Shown piece by piece: positions 1 to 9,513 of a DNA stretch of 64,000 nucleotides. Below the pieces are notes generated by a model. That model saw only the letters and a program-made list of their open reading frames with translations. It searched no databases and was not told the DNA's origin. Each line of letters starts with the position of its first letter. Position 1 is the first letter of the stretch. The stretch comes from JAGQPD01 sp020426865 (GTDB lineage Bacteria > Planctomycetota > Planctomycetia > Pirellulales > Pirellulaceae), in the NCBI GenBank assembly GCA_041399065.1, contig JAWKTN010000001.1:868001-932000 (forward strand), written 5' to 3'. The position numbers and the translations under genes were made by a program.

Positions 1-1216
1 CAACCCTCTGGCCAGTAAACACGATCGAACCGTTTTCGGGAGCCTCGGCACCTGGCGCTGTGTATTGGAACGACAAGTCGGCTTCGGCGTCACCCACGCC
101 AAACTCGGCGAAGGTCGGCGCGAAAGGTGTACCCAAATTAATAACCGAATTGGCAGCGATGGTCGGCGCACCGGTTGGGGCCAATTCGCTAAGTCCATTG
201 GCATTCGGATTGGCTTCTTGAAACGACGCAACCGATTGATCGGCCAGACTAGTCCACGCCCCAGCGTTGAGCGAGCCCATGGGCGATGCGATCCGATAGC
301 CATCCAGCGAGATCGCCACGGAACTGTCATTTCGCAGCTTCATCGCGCCGCTGTCCCAATCGACTTCGAGAATCAATTGGGGCGCAACGGTCAGCTTGAG
401 TTGTTCGCCATTGCCGCCGGCGGCTTTCACCGTTTTGTAAGCTAAGCCTGGCGCTAACGCTGGAGAATTACTCGCGTCGATATTGCTGAAGTTTCCCGAG
501 ATCGCGCTGGCATCAATCAACGTCCACGAGGCGCCAATCGCTGGGGCACTACCGAGTCGCACGTCGAGCGTACCGTTGACGGAGGCATTGCCAGTGGTCT
601 TTAGTGACGAATGTGTGGCGCCGGTAATTTCGGCGATCAACGTTGAAGTCGACCCCAACCCCAGCACCCCCGTGCCATTGAAATTTACGTTAGGCCCCGT
701 GATGTGCGTCACGCGCTGTAGATTCGCCGAGCCAAATGTCAGACTTGCATTGCCGCTAAGGTTGATGGAACTGGCGGCGTTGCCTCCGGAGGACAGTGAA
801 AAGGTTTCAAACGTGCCACCCGGCAGTACATTCAACGTACCAAGTCCGCCAACTCCAACACGCGTTGAACCATTCGCGTCACCGGGATTGGGAACCGAGT
901 CCCGCGTAACGCTCAGCAACCCGCCACTGCGAATTTCCAAGGTCCCCGAGCCATTGCCGGTGTCACCCAAAATAACCTGCCCGGGATCATCAAACACATC
1001 CCCGCCGACAAACGCCGTGCCGCCATTGTCGATCCGCCCCGCTTCATCCAAAAAAAATGCCGGTGGAAAACCTGTCCAATTCCCGCTGTCCTCCCAATTT
1101 CCGACTCCCGTGTTGGTCCAATCAACAATCGTCGCCCGCGCCAGCGGCGCGTAGGCGACCAAAGTTGCCAGGGCGACGAGTGTCGCCAATCTGGTACTCA
1201 ATCGCAGATAAAACAT
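1..1216 (-). CDS. Secreted protein, partial (runs off the left edge)
   Basis: The frame is open from an ATG at 1214-1216 to the window edge, at least 405 residues. AAAGGA lies about 9 bases upstream of the ATG. The N-terminus MFYLRLSTRLATLVALATLV followed by PLARA is a clear signal peptide. The mature part opens with TIVDWTNTGVGNWEDSGNW and then an INNGG-like turn (RIDNGGTAFVGG) and repeated GSGTLEIRSGG, GGLGTLNVLPGG stretches, a pattern typical of secreted planctomycete PEP-CTERM and autotransporter-associated beta-strand proteins. The later part (SVAISLDGYRIASPMGSLN) resembles a lamin-tail-like beta sandwich. The C-terminus is outside the window, so a sorting tail cannot be confirmed. No enzymatic motif seen; a structural or carbohydrate-binding surface role is inference. 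Confidence 0.8.
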   Translation of the reverse strand, partial: MFYLRLSTRLATLVALATLVAYAPLARATIVDWTNTGVGNWEDSGNWTGFPPAFFLDEAGRIDNGGTAFVGGDVFDDPGQVILGDTGNGSGTLEIRSGGLLSVTRDSVPNPGDANGSTRVGVGGLGTLNVLPGGTFETFSLSSGGNAASSINLSGNASLTFGSANLQRVTHITGPNVNFNGTGVLGLGSTSTLIAEITGATHSSLKTTGNASVNGTLDVRLGSAPAIGASWTLIDASAISGNFSNIDASNSPALAPGLAYKTVKAAGGNGEQLKLTVAPQLILEVDWDSGAMKLRNDSSVAISLDGYRIASPMGSLNAGAWTSLADQSVASFQEANPNANGLSELAPTGAPTIAANSVINLGTPFAPTFAEFGVGDAEADLSFQYTAPGAEAPENGSIVFTGQRV

Positions 1217-1928
1217 GTGTTGCCGTCCTTTCAATAAGATGCCTGCGGACTCGTGCAGATCAGGGCTCTTTTTCCCTCGGGGCTGCTCCTGCGCCTTCCT
1301 CCCCGAGGCCACCAAACTCCAACGACAAGAAAATACTTGCACGAAGTGCCGGAAAATGGTCGCCGCCGAGCAGCTCACGTTTCGAGCGTATGCACTAACA
1401 CTCCAATCGCTCTTATAAGCTGGTTTTTCCCATGCGTCAACGACTTCGTAAGGATTTGTTCGCCGGCACGCAGCCACGCAGTCAAGCAAAAAGAATAGTT
1501 TTTGTTTTTTGCTTTACGCGAGTGAGCATTGACTAGCTGCCGGCACGCCAGCCGCGGGCCGGAAATGACACACTCGCGTCCGTTGGCGAACTGTTTGGTG
1601 CGGTCGAATGCGTCGGCCGCCTGCCAGGCAAGCGACCGGTCGTGCCCGTGAGCAAAACGGGGCAGTATGCGATACAAAGTGGTCGAGCTTGCTGGACGTA
1701 GACTGCTGGTCGATGCCATCGACATCATGCCATCGACATAGTCGCTGGGCGGTGTCGATGCGCTTTGTTCTACGTACGCGCGTGAAGACGGGATGGGAGT
1801 CCTGGGGGTGTTTCGTGGGACGGCTGGGACAGCCGTGGGACTTTGTGTCGACCAAAAGCTTGGAATGGTGGCGATTTGTGTTAATTTAGGGTGTATTGCT
1901 TCGATCGATTTCTTCAGGGAATAGGAAC
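1217..1928. other. Divergent intergenic region without a convincing gene
   Basis: This 700-base stretch separates two divergent secreted-protein genes and should hold both promoters. Open frames here have no signal peptide, no family motif and overlap repeats, so I reject them. It contains an 8-bp inverted repeat (CCTCGGGG at 1275-1282, CCCCGAGG at 1301-1308) in the leader of the minus gene, an A/T-rich patch near 1488-1518, a short direct repeat (ATGCCATCGACAT, twice near 1713-1740) and one copy of the dispersed palindrome at 1820-1836. I could not identify promoter boxes. Confidence 0.5.
1820..1836. repeat. Dispersed palindromic repeat, copy a
   Basis: The 17-base unit ACGGCTGGGACAGCCGT has 7-base arms and a 3-base loop. 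Matching or near-matching units occur at 15128-15142, 15155-15169, 45078-45092, 51377-51393 and 51613-51629, all between genes. Confidence 0.8.
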
Positions 1929-4900
1929 GTGCGGACAAAGAAGAAGGTATCCTGGCGCATGCTGCGCCTGGAGTCGCTGGAGTTTCGGGAGCTGTTGGCC
2001 GCCGACGTGGTGATGTTCAATGACCACGTCAGCGGCAACGGGACCCATCCGTTTACGACTTCATACGCGGCTAACGGTGTGACATCGGGTCAGCTGCTGG
2101 ACAGTCAAACCGGACAAGGGACGGGAATTACGTTGACGACGTCCGCAGCGGGGGTCGCCTACGAAAGCACGGCCGGACAACCGGCTGTGGGAACAGAGGC
2201 ATACGCCATCTTCAATGGCTGGGTGGACTTTGGCAGTGGTTTTGGCGCCAGCCTGGCACTCTCGGGAAACGATACGTATACGCTCGATTTTTCTGGTTTG
2301 GATTCCGGCAAAGCCTACGAGTTTGCCGGATCGGCGGTACGTGGGAATGCCGGCTACACCAACCGCTGGACGCTGGTAACCTTGGTGGGTGCGGATGGAT
2401 TTACGCCGGCGCATTCGAGCGGCGTGGGAATCGTGACTGACGGATTGGCGGCAAACCAAGTCGCAGTTTGGACGGGAGAGAATCACCAGGCAAACCAGGG
2501 ATTCGTCGCGCAGTGGCTGGACATCGATCCTGGCGTTGACGGCCAGTTTCAAGTCATCTCGGAACAATATCGAGGTGCGACGCCGGGGGTCGGTAGCGGC
2601 AGTGCTGCGTTTGGCAGCAAGGGATATGCACTAACGGGCATCCGTCTTACCGAACTCGACGCGTCCTTCCGGGTCGCCAGCAGCGATCCGCCTAACGGCA
2701 GTGCGGTGACCGTCGCACCGACTGAGTACACCGTGCATTTCAATTCTCCGGTGAATCCATCGACATTACAGGCCGCCGATTTGAAGATCGACGGACTGGC
2801 AGCGACGTCCTATCAAATCCTCGATGCTGATTCGGTACGGTTCACGATCCCGAAGGTCACTTCCAACGGCTTCCACACGGTGACGATCGCCGCCGGCGCA
2901 ATCAGTAGCACCGGGGAAGGTCTGCCGCTGGAAGCGTTCAACGGCACCTTCGCCATCCTGGAAGCGACGGGCGTTGTGATCAATGAAATCCACTACGATT
3001 CCGGTGATGACGGGCAACCGCTAGAGTATATCGAACTGTTCAACGGCGGACCTGATGCCATCAGTCTGTCAGGATGGTATTTTGAAGGGGGTATCTCATT
3101 CTCGTTTCCGGCCGGAACCGCCATTGATTCGGGACAGTACCTGCTCGTTGCCCAGAACCCGTCGTACTTGCAGGGCAACATGGGGGTCACAGCGTTGGGA
3201 CCGTATGGCGGTCGCTTGAGCAACACCGCCGACGTCATTACGTTGCGTGACGCGACAGGTGTCAAACGCGATGAGGTCGATTACCAGCTGGGCTACCCGT
3301 GGCCCACGGTCGGTGATGTGGCGGGGCACTCGATCCAATTGCTCAATCCCAGTTTCGAAAACTCCGTTGGTGGCAACTGGCGGTCAGCACTCGCCACGCC
3401 CGCCGCGTCGAACTCCGTATTCACAATCAACGCGCCACCAGCAACACGACAGGTTAGCCATTCACCGAAGTCTCCCGTTTCTGGGCAAGACGTAACGGTT
3501 ACCGTGAAGGCCACGGATCCCGATGGTGTCGCACATATGACACTTCTGGTGCAAACCGTTGAACCGGGGGACTACATTGAGATCGGCGATCCTCGCTATC
3601 AGACTCAGTGGACGTCGATCGCGATGCACGATGACGGGATCAATGGCGACGTGGAGGCGGATGACGATGTCTTTACGGCAATAATTCCTGCATCGACACA
3701 GCTTCATCGTCGACTGATTCGCTACCGGATAAACGCCGAGGATTCGCTTGGCGCGTCCGTGCGAGTTCCCTATCAAGATGACCCGCAACCCAATTTCGCC
3801 TACTTCGTTTATGACGGCGTGCCCGAATGGAACGGGGCGGTGCAGCCCGGTGTGACCCCCGATGTCACTTACGGCACCGATCTCCTCTCATCCGTCTCGA
3901 CGTACCACCTGATTACCACGCGCCAAGATCACGTCGATGCGCAGTTCATCCCCGGCACCACTCGAAATAACGGTTATGGCGGCGACGATTACCTCTGGCA
4001 GGGCGCCCTCGTGTTTGACGGTGTCGTCTACGACCACATCCGCTATCGTGCTCGCGGTGGCGTGTGGCGATATTCGATGGGCAAGAACATGTGGAAATTC
4101 GATTTCAATCGCGGACATGGATTCGAAGCCCGCGACGATTACGGCAACAAGTACACCGTGGACTGGGACAAACTGAATCTCAGTGCGATCATCCAACAGG
4201 GAGACTATTGGCACCGGGGTGAACAAGGACTGTTCGAAGCTGTGGGATTTAAGTTGTTCAATCTCGCCGGAGTCGAATCGTCCAAGACCAACTACGTGCA
4301 GTTTCGTATTGTCGAAGGAGCCGACGAAAACGGATCCGATCAATATTCGAGCGACTTCCAAGGCCTGTATCTGGCGGTCGAGCAGTTGGATGACCAGTTT
4401 CTGGAAGAACACAATCTGCCCGACGGGAACCTCTATAAAATGGAGGGTGGCACCGGGGTGGGTGGTATTGGCGGCGTGTCGAACAACCAGGGCGACTATC
4501 CTCAGCCGTCCGACTCGTCTGATTTGATCCAGTTCAAATCGACCTACGAAAGTGGCACGCAATCGGCCGCCTGGTGGGAAGACAACCTCGACCTCGACAG
4601 TTATTACAGCTATCGTTCGATTCTGGAAGCCATTCATCATTACGACACGGGCTTCGGCAAGAACTATTTCTACTACCACAATCCCGAAACCGACAAATGG
4701 GAAACCATTCCGTGGGATCTCGATCTGACGTGGGCCAATAACATGTTCGGCAACGGGGCCGAGCCGTTCCGCGACCGCGTGTTGGCGATCAGCCAGTTCG
4801 CCACCGACTACCGCAATCGCATGCGTGAGATTCGTGATCTGTTGTACAACTCGGAGCAAGCTGGCATGTTGATTGACGAGATTGCCAACTTCGTGTACAC

Positions 4901-7358
4901 AGCCGGGCAACCGTCACTGGTCGATGCCGATCGAGCGATGTGGGACAACAACCCGATCATGACGTCCAACTACGTCAACTCGAGTAAGGCGGGTGCCGGA
5001 CGATTTTACGCGGGCGGTGGCGGCATCCCGCCGACCGGCAGCTTCGCTGGAATGATACAACTGCTGAAGAACTACGTCGTGTCGCGCGGCTCCTATATCG
5101 ACAACGTGATCCTCAACGATGAAGGGAGTATCCCCAGTACTCCGACCGTCAGCTACTTGGGTCAAATCGGCTATCCCGCCAACGACTTGCGGTTCCGCAC
5201 GACGCAATTCCTGGGCAATGGCGGATCTTTTGCGGGCATGGAATGGCGAATCGCCGAAATCACCGACACCACCGCTCGCGATTTCGACCCTGATGTGCCC
5301 CGCAATTACGAGATTAACGCCACGTGGGAAAGTGGCGAGCTGACGACATTTGATAGCGAGATCGTGATTCCCGGCGCGCAGATTGAAGCCGGGAAGGACT
5401 ATCGAGTCCGCGTCCGGATGAAGGACAGCAATGGCCGGTGGAGCCACTGGTCGAATCCGTTGCAGTTTACGGCCACATCCGCGGTTGGGGAAGCCACAAG
5501 TGACCTGCGAATTACCGAAGTCAACTATCACCCTCATGACGCACTTACGTCTTTTGGCGAACTGGGAACCGAGGCCGATGATTTTGAGTTCATTGAACTT
5601 ACCAACGTCGGCGTAGCGGAAGTCGATCTGACCGGAATTCGCTTCGCCACTGTCGACGTCAATGGTAGCTCGGAAGGTTTTGATTTTACATTCCCCAGCT
5701 CGACATTGTCCCCGGGCCAGTCGATTGTCGTCGTGGAAGATCTGGCGGCATTTCAATCGCGGTACGGCACAACCGTACTGGTCGCTGGACAATGGAGCGG
5801 TGGGTTGTCCAACAGTGGCGAACGAGTTACTCTGCTGGACGCCGACGGCCGCACGATCCAAAGCTTTGACTATAACGATTCGGGAAGTTGGCCTGGTCGC
5901 CCCGACGGTTTGGGCTCGACGTTGGAAGTGATCTCGACGTCCGGCGACTACAACAGCGCCGCCAATTGGCGCGCCAGCGACCACTTCGGTGGCACACCTG
6001 GCACTGCCAATTCGACGATCGCACGCCATGTCGTGATCAACGAGATCCTCAGCCACAGCGAAGGCGAGCTGCCGGACGTTGTCGAGCTGTTTAACAGCAG
6101 TTCACAGACCGTCAACATTAGCAACTGGTATCTCAGTGACGATCTGGGCAATCCCCTGAAGTATCAATTCCCGGCGAACACGACGTTGGCCGCCGGCCAG
6201 TACCTAGTGCTCGAACAAGGAGAATTCGGTTTTGGACTGGACGGCCAATTCGGCGATCAGCTGCTGCTGTTGGCCGCCGACAATGCGACTGGCAAGCCGT
6301 CCTACTTCGCCGATGAGCAAGACTTTGATGCTACGGAACTCAACTTGACCATTGGACGCTGGCCCAACGGATCGACGACGGGCATTCTGTATCCCTTGGC
6401 CGAGCCTACGATGGGCGGCGCTAATGCGTCACCGTCAATCAGCAACGTAGTGATCTCGGAAGTCCACTATCATGCCGCTCCCGTTCCACCGGCTCAAATC
6501 GGACAGATTACGGAGCAAGAGTTGGGATTTTTGGAGATTACCAATACGTCGCAGTCGGCGATTGACGTCGGCAACTGGGAAGTCAACGGGTTCGGGTTTG
6601 TCGTTCCCAGCGGCACGATGTTGGCAGCCGGCCAATCACTGGTCGTCGTCCCCTTCAACCCGGTAACTGAGCCGTCCAAGGCCCAGGCGTTTCGTGATGT
6701 CTATGGTGTCAACGCGAGTGTCAATTTGATTGGTCCCGCCGGCGGTCAACTGAATAACGCCGGCGAGCGGATCAAACTCTTGCGGCCACTCGATTCCAAC
6801 ACGTTGCTATTAGGGATGGTGATGGTGGATACCGTGGCCTACGACGAAGCCGCGCCGTGGCCCAGTCAGGCAGACGGCCAAGGTAGTTCATTGCAGCGTA
6901 CCACAGCAACGGCGTTCGGCGATCTTGCGAGCAGTTGGCTTGCGGCCACGCCCACACCTGGCACGACATCGTTCGTCACCCAGCAGGCCGACTTCGATGC
7001 CAATGGCGTTGTCGACGGACGCGATTTCCTCATCTGGCAGAAAAACTTCGGACTTCAACCGCCCAATGGTACCCCTTCGCTTGGCGACGCCGATGGCGAT
7101 CAGGACGTCGATGGCGACGATCTGGAGATCTGGTCCAGCAGCCTCCCATCGCAGAACCAAACCGTCAACGTGTCGGCTGTCAACAGCCGCGCGGTGGTTA
7201 ACACGTCCAGTTCGGCGGCGAGGGAAGCGACCCAGCCACGGCGGTCGTTGCGTGTAGCTGGCAGCCAGGCGGAACCAGGCGCAACACTATCGACGTCAGG
7301 AATTGACGCAATAATGGCACAGATAATGAAGCCTCGCAATAGCCGGGCCATTGTGTGA
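1929..7358 (+). CDS. Large secreted CotH-kinase-like / lamin-tail-domain protein with dockerin-like end
   Basis: About 1809 residues from the GTG at 1929, which has AGGGA 9 bases upstream; the frame extends to a TTG at 1896. The N-terminus is basic and carries LESLEFRELLAAD, the planctomycete extracellular signal motif. An SbsA-like Ig domain (DPPNGSAVTVAP) precedes four lamin-tail domains (near residues 347, 1190, 1364 and 1505; motif VINEIxxxxxxxxxxIEL). Between the first and second is a CotH-like spore-coat kinase domain (about 655-990) with RYRARGGVWRYSMGKNMWK and ETIPWDLDLTW. A dockerin-like pair of calcium loops (DFDANGVVDGRDFLIW, DADGDQDVDGDDLEIW) lies near 1687-1740. CotH homologues phosphorylate spore or surface proteins; activity here is not shown. 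No PEP-CTERM tail is present, so attachment is unclear. Confidence 0.9.
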   Translation: MRTKKKVSWRMLRLESLEFRELLAADVVMFNDHVSGNGTHPFTTSYAANGVTSGQLLDSQTGQGTGITLTTSAAGVAYESTAGQPAVGTEAYAIFNGWVDFGSGFGASLALSGNDTYTLDFSGLDSGKAYEFAGSAVRGNAGYTNRWTLVTLVGADGFTPAHSSGVGIVTDGLAANQVAVWTGENHQANQGFVAQWLDIDPGVDGQFQVISEQYRGATPGVGSGSAAFGSKGYALTGIRLTELDASFRVASSDPPNGSAVTVAPTEYTVHFNSPVNPSTLQAADLKIDGLAATSYQILDADSVRFTIPKVTSNGFHTVTIAAGAISSTGEGLPLEAFNGTFAILEATGVVINEIHYDSGDDGQPLEYIELFNGGPDAISLSGWYFEGGISFSFPAGTAIDSGQYLLVAQNPSYLQGNMGVTALGPYGGRLSNTADVITLRDATGVKRDEVDYQLGYPWPTVGDVAGHSIQLLNPSFENSVGGNWRSALATPAASNSVFTINAPPATRQVSHSPKSPVSGQDVTVTVKATDPDGVAHMTLLVQTVEPGDYIEIGDPRYQTQWTSIAMHDDGINGDVEADDDVFTAIIPASTQLHRRLIRYRINAEDSLGASVRVPYQDDPQPNFAYFVYDGVPEWNGAVQPGVTPDVTYGTDLLSSVSTYHLITTRQDHVDAQFIPGTTRNNGYGGDDYLWQGALVFDGVVYDHIRYRARGGVWRYSMGKNMWKFDFNRGHGFEARDDYGNKYTVDWDKLNLSAIIQQGDYWHRGEQGLFEAVGFKLFNLAGVESSKTNYVQFRIVEGADENGSDQYSSDFQGLYLAVEQLDDQFLEEHNLPDGNLYKMEGGTGVGGIGGVSNNQGDYPQPSDSSDLIQFKSTYESGTQSAAWWEDNLDLDSYYSYRSILEAIHHYDTGFGKNYFYYHNPETDKWETIPWDLDLTWANNMFGNGAEPFRDRVLAISQFATDYRNRMREIRDLLYNSEQAGMLIDEIANFVYTAGQPSLVDADRAMWDNNPIMTSNYVNSSKAGAGRFYAGGGGIPPTGSFAGMIQLLKNYVVSRGSYIDNVILNDEGSIPSTPTVSYLGQIGYPANDLRFRTTQFLGNGGSFAGMEWRIAEITDTTARDFDPDVPRNYEINATWESGELTTFDSEIVIPGAQIEAGKDYRVRVRMKDSNGRWSHWSNPLQFTATSAVGEATSDLRITEVNYHPHDALTSFGELGTEADDFEFIELTNVGVAEVDLTGIRFATVDVNGSSEGFDFTFPSSTLSPGQSIVVVEDLAAFQSRYGTTVLVAGQWSGGLSNSGERVTLLDADGRTIQSFDYNDSGSWPGRPDGLGSTLEVISTSGDYNSAANWRASDHFGGTPGTANSTIARHVVINEILSHSEGELPDVVELFNSSSQTVNISNWYLSDDLGNPLKYQFPANTTLAAGQYLVLEQGEFGFGLDGQFGDQLLLLAADNATGKPSYFADEQDFDATELNLTIGRWPNGSTTGILYPLAEPTMGGANASPSISNVVISEVHYHAAPVPPAQIGQITEQELGFLEITNTSQSAIDVGNWEVNGFGFVVPSGTMLAAGQSLVVVPFNPVTEPSKAQAFRDVYGVNASVNLIGPAGGQLNNAGERIKLLRPLDSNTLLLGMVMVDTVAYDEAAPWPSQADGQGSSLQRTTATAFGDLASSWLAATPTPGTTSFVTQQADFDANGVVDGRDFLIWQKNFGLQPPNGTPSLGDADGDQDVDGDDLEIWSSSLPSQNQTVNVSAVNSRAVVNTSSSAAREATQPRRSLRVAGSQAEPGATLSTSGIDAIMAQIMKPRNSRAIV

Positions 7359-7657
7359 TTCGGGCGGCTGCGCGGCACTACATAGCTCCAGCCGATCCCC
7401 GAGCAGATGAACAACCTGTTGCCTTTAGCACTCGCGCCGCCTGCCAATACGCCGGGATCGGCGGAGCGATGCGGGCTGCGCCGTATACCCGGTCATGCAA
7501 AAGGTGAGTCGCTTTGCCGAATCGTTGTCGCTTAACAATGCGGCGCGAATCGCTCTGCCGTGTCCTACCATTTTGGCCTTCTTGCCCGATTTGGCCAGGG
7601 ATTGCCAACCGATTGGATTTGGGACACGACTGGAGCTATGCGGGACCAACCGTGGGA
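7359..7657. other. Convergent intergenic region, nothing recognised
   Basis: Three hundred bases between two convergent genes. Overlapping short frames show no start signal or family motif. I see no clear hairpin with a T-run, so the terminators of the flanking genes are not identified. Confidence 0.5.
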
Positions 7658-8101
7658 TCACTTCAGTTTGAATTCCAAATTCCGATCGCCGTCGGCGGTG
7701 ATCGTCGCTTGCAAGCCGGATGATGTGGATGAAGCATACTTGTCCGGCAGCAAGTTCTTGGGTTTGGCCAAGGTCGACGCGGCTGTTTGTAGATCGGGCT
7801 TGGTGACGGTCGCCCGATATTGCCCGGGGACCATGCCAGCTTTCGATTTGCCTCCGGGCAGCAGTGTAACCATTTCGAAGCGCCCGTCGGCGTCGGTAAA
7901 CGTCTGACACGTCGGCACGCCTGCGTTGGGATCCGCCGGCTCAAGCGTTATGGTCGCGTCGGCTACCGGCTTCCCCTGATAGGTAACCGTTCCAGCGACC
8001 GGTACGGTCGCCGGTCCGGAATCCGCACCGCCGCATCCCGCCAACAGGTTCAGGACGACCAAGGTCACCGCCAGAATTCCGTCACGCACATCCAGCTTCA
8101 T
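7658..8101 (-). CDS. Small lipoprotein with carboxypeptidase-regulatory-like beta domain
   Basis: 147 residues from the ATG at 8099-8101, preceded by AGGGGTGG. A lipoprotein signal peptide ends in the lipobox LLAGC, so the protein should be lipid-anchored at Cys about 23. The mature part has VPVAGTVTYQGKPVADATITLEP, then TDADGRFEMVTLLPGG, the pattern of the CarboxypepD_reg-like / transthyretin-like beta sandwich common in planctomycete lipoproteins. It starts 33 bases after the stop of the upstream DUF1559 gene, the usual DUF1559-lipoprotein gene order in this phylum, so the two are likely cotranscribed. The molecular role of this family is unknown. An upstream in-frame start at 8134 would overlap no better ribosome site and would spoil the signal peptide. 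Confidence 0.88.
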   Translation of the reverse strand: MKLDVRDGILAVTLVVLNLLAGCGGADSGPATVPVAGTVTYQGKPVADATITLEPADPNAGVPTCQTFTDADGRFEMVTLLPGGKSKAGMVPGQYRATVTKPDLQTAASTLAKPKNLLPDKYASSTSSGLQATITADGDRNLEFKLK

Positions 8102-8134
8102 CGCCACCACCCCTGCCATATAGTGTATATGCAT

Positions 8135-9253
8135 TTAGTATTCGCCGAGAATCTCGCCGTCGGCGCGGGCACCGAGCTGCTGGTAGGTGCCGTAGTCGAT
8201 GCTTTCGTTGAGGAAGTGGGCGGAGCCGTCGGCGAAGCAGAAGTTGGCACCACCGGGGTGGAGCGATTTGAATCCCATGGCGGTATTGAAATCGTATTCC
8301 CAATCGCCGCCGGGGACGGGGCGGCCTAGCACGGTACCGTTACCGCCGACGCGTTGCACTTCGTCGGGGTTGGTTTGGTAGTTGATCGGCGCGGTCGTGG
8401 CAAACCACAGACCTTCGGAAAGCGTCCAGCCCATGACCCACTGGAATGCCGAGCTACGTGGTCGGATTTCGCCGATCGCGATTGTGTGCGACGTGCCGTC
8501 TTTGATTTCTTTGAGTGCCGCGGCCCACGTACTGCGCGCGAAGACGCCGGAGATCGCTTTGGGCCAGGGACAGTCGGCTCGAATATTGCCGGGTCCGCCG
8601 CCGCAACGCTGGCCGGTCGAGGTGGTATCGAACCAATCTTCGCCGTCGTCATCATGATCGTGGAGAGGACCGCCGTTGCCGACGACGGTCGCCAGATTAA
8701 AATTATTCCAAGAGTCGAGGACTTGCGAACCCATCGAGCCAGCGTAGTTGGTGACGGCGACATCGCCGGGGCGAGCCAAGCTGGACCACTTTACGATCCC
8801 TTCGCGCGGGTCCACCAGTCCGGTGCGGGAATCGCTTGGACATTGCAGCGATGCGACAACAAACTGCCTTAGTGGCACACCACCGAACATCTGATCGCCT
8901 GGGCGAACGCAATTGGGAAGCCGAGGATCGCAAAAATCGATGGCATCGTGCAGATTGGATTCCTCGATGTACGGCGCCAGGTTCACTAGATGCGAAGCAA
9001 AATCGCGTTTCCCGCCAGGGATATCATCTTGGGCATGAATGTAATTGACATTCATTGGGAACCTGCCAACCGCACCCTCGTGGTTGTGCAAGGCAATCCC
9101 CAATTGCCGGATATTATTGGCACACTGGGTACGACGTGCCGCTTCCCGGGCGGCATTGACGGCCGGCAGCAGCAACGCCACCAGCAATCCAATGATCGCA
9201 ATCACGACCAGGAGCTCGACAAGCGTGAATCCGCGATTTCTTAGCGTCAACAT
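8135..9253 (-). CDS. DUF1559 prepilin-like protein with H-X9-DG tail
   Basis: 372 residues from the ATG at 9251-9253, with AGGA about 9 bases upstream. It starts with a type IV prepilin / pseudopilin leader: MLTLRNRGFTLVELLVVIAI, cleavage expected after Gly8, methylated Phe9, with Glu5 of the mature protein present. The N-terminal helix leads into PAVNAAREAARRTQCANN, the hallmark of DUF1559. Near the C-terminus HPGGANFCFADG gives the H-X9-DG motif, in a segment ending IDYGTYQQLGARADGE. This family is hugely expanded in planctomycetes and is thought to be a pseudopilin-like surface or secretion component; a specific function is not known. A longer frame to 9409 has no ribosome site. It leads a probable operon with the lipoprotein gene at 7658-8101. 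Confidence 0.93.
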   Translation of the reverse strand: MLTLRNRGFTLVELLVVIAIIGLLVALLLPAVNAAREAARRTQCANNIRQLGIALHNHEGAVGRFPMNVNYIHAQDDIPGGKRDFASHLVNLAPYIEESNLHDAIDFCDPRLPNCVRPGDQMFGGVPLRQFVVASLQCPSDSRTGLVDPREGIVKWSSLARPGDVAVTNYAGSMGSQVLDSWNNFNLATVVGNGGPLHDHDDDGEDWFDTTSTGQRCGGGPGNIRADCPWPKAISGVFARSTWAAALKEIKDGTSHTIAIGEIRPRSSAFQWVMGWTLSEGLWFATTAPINYQTNPDEVQRVGGNGTVLGRPVPGGDWEYDFNTAMGFKSLHPGGANFCFADGSAHFLNESIDYGTYQQLGARADGEILGEY

Positions 9254-9513
9254 CTGCAATCCTGCGATTCCCTTGTTTAACGAACCTGCCCCACCCGCAC
9301 AACTTTGGCCAGATGGAGGGGTATCGTACCAATTTACCATAGTGAAAGCAACAAAATCTCGGTCGGTACAGGGGGACGGACGTGAGAGATCGCTGACTAT
9401 AATGAACAAAGCCCCTAAATTAACAAAGTCCCTCCGTTCCCTACTTGCGGCATTGAGGCCATGACGGGCACAAGGGCGGCATCGATACTGCAGAATTGAG
9501 TGAGTCGTAATCC

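Noticed and set aside
1375..1938. A minus-strand frame of 187 residues between the first two genes
   Set aside because: It overlaps the start of the CotH-like gene and a palindromic repeat, and lacks any motif or ribosome site.
3888..4910. A 340-residue minus frame inside the CotH-like gene
   Set aside because: It is antisense to clearly coding CotH sequence with family motifs; such long shadows are common in high-GC genes.
4914..6056. A 380-residue minus frame inside the same gene
   Set aside because: Antisense shadow of the lamin-tail domains; no signal or motif.
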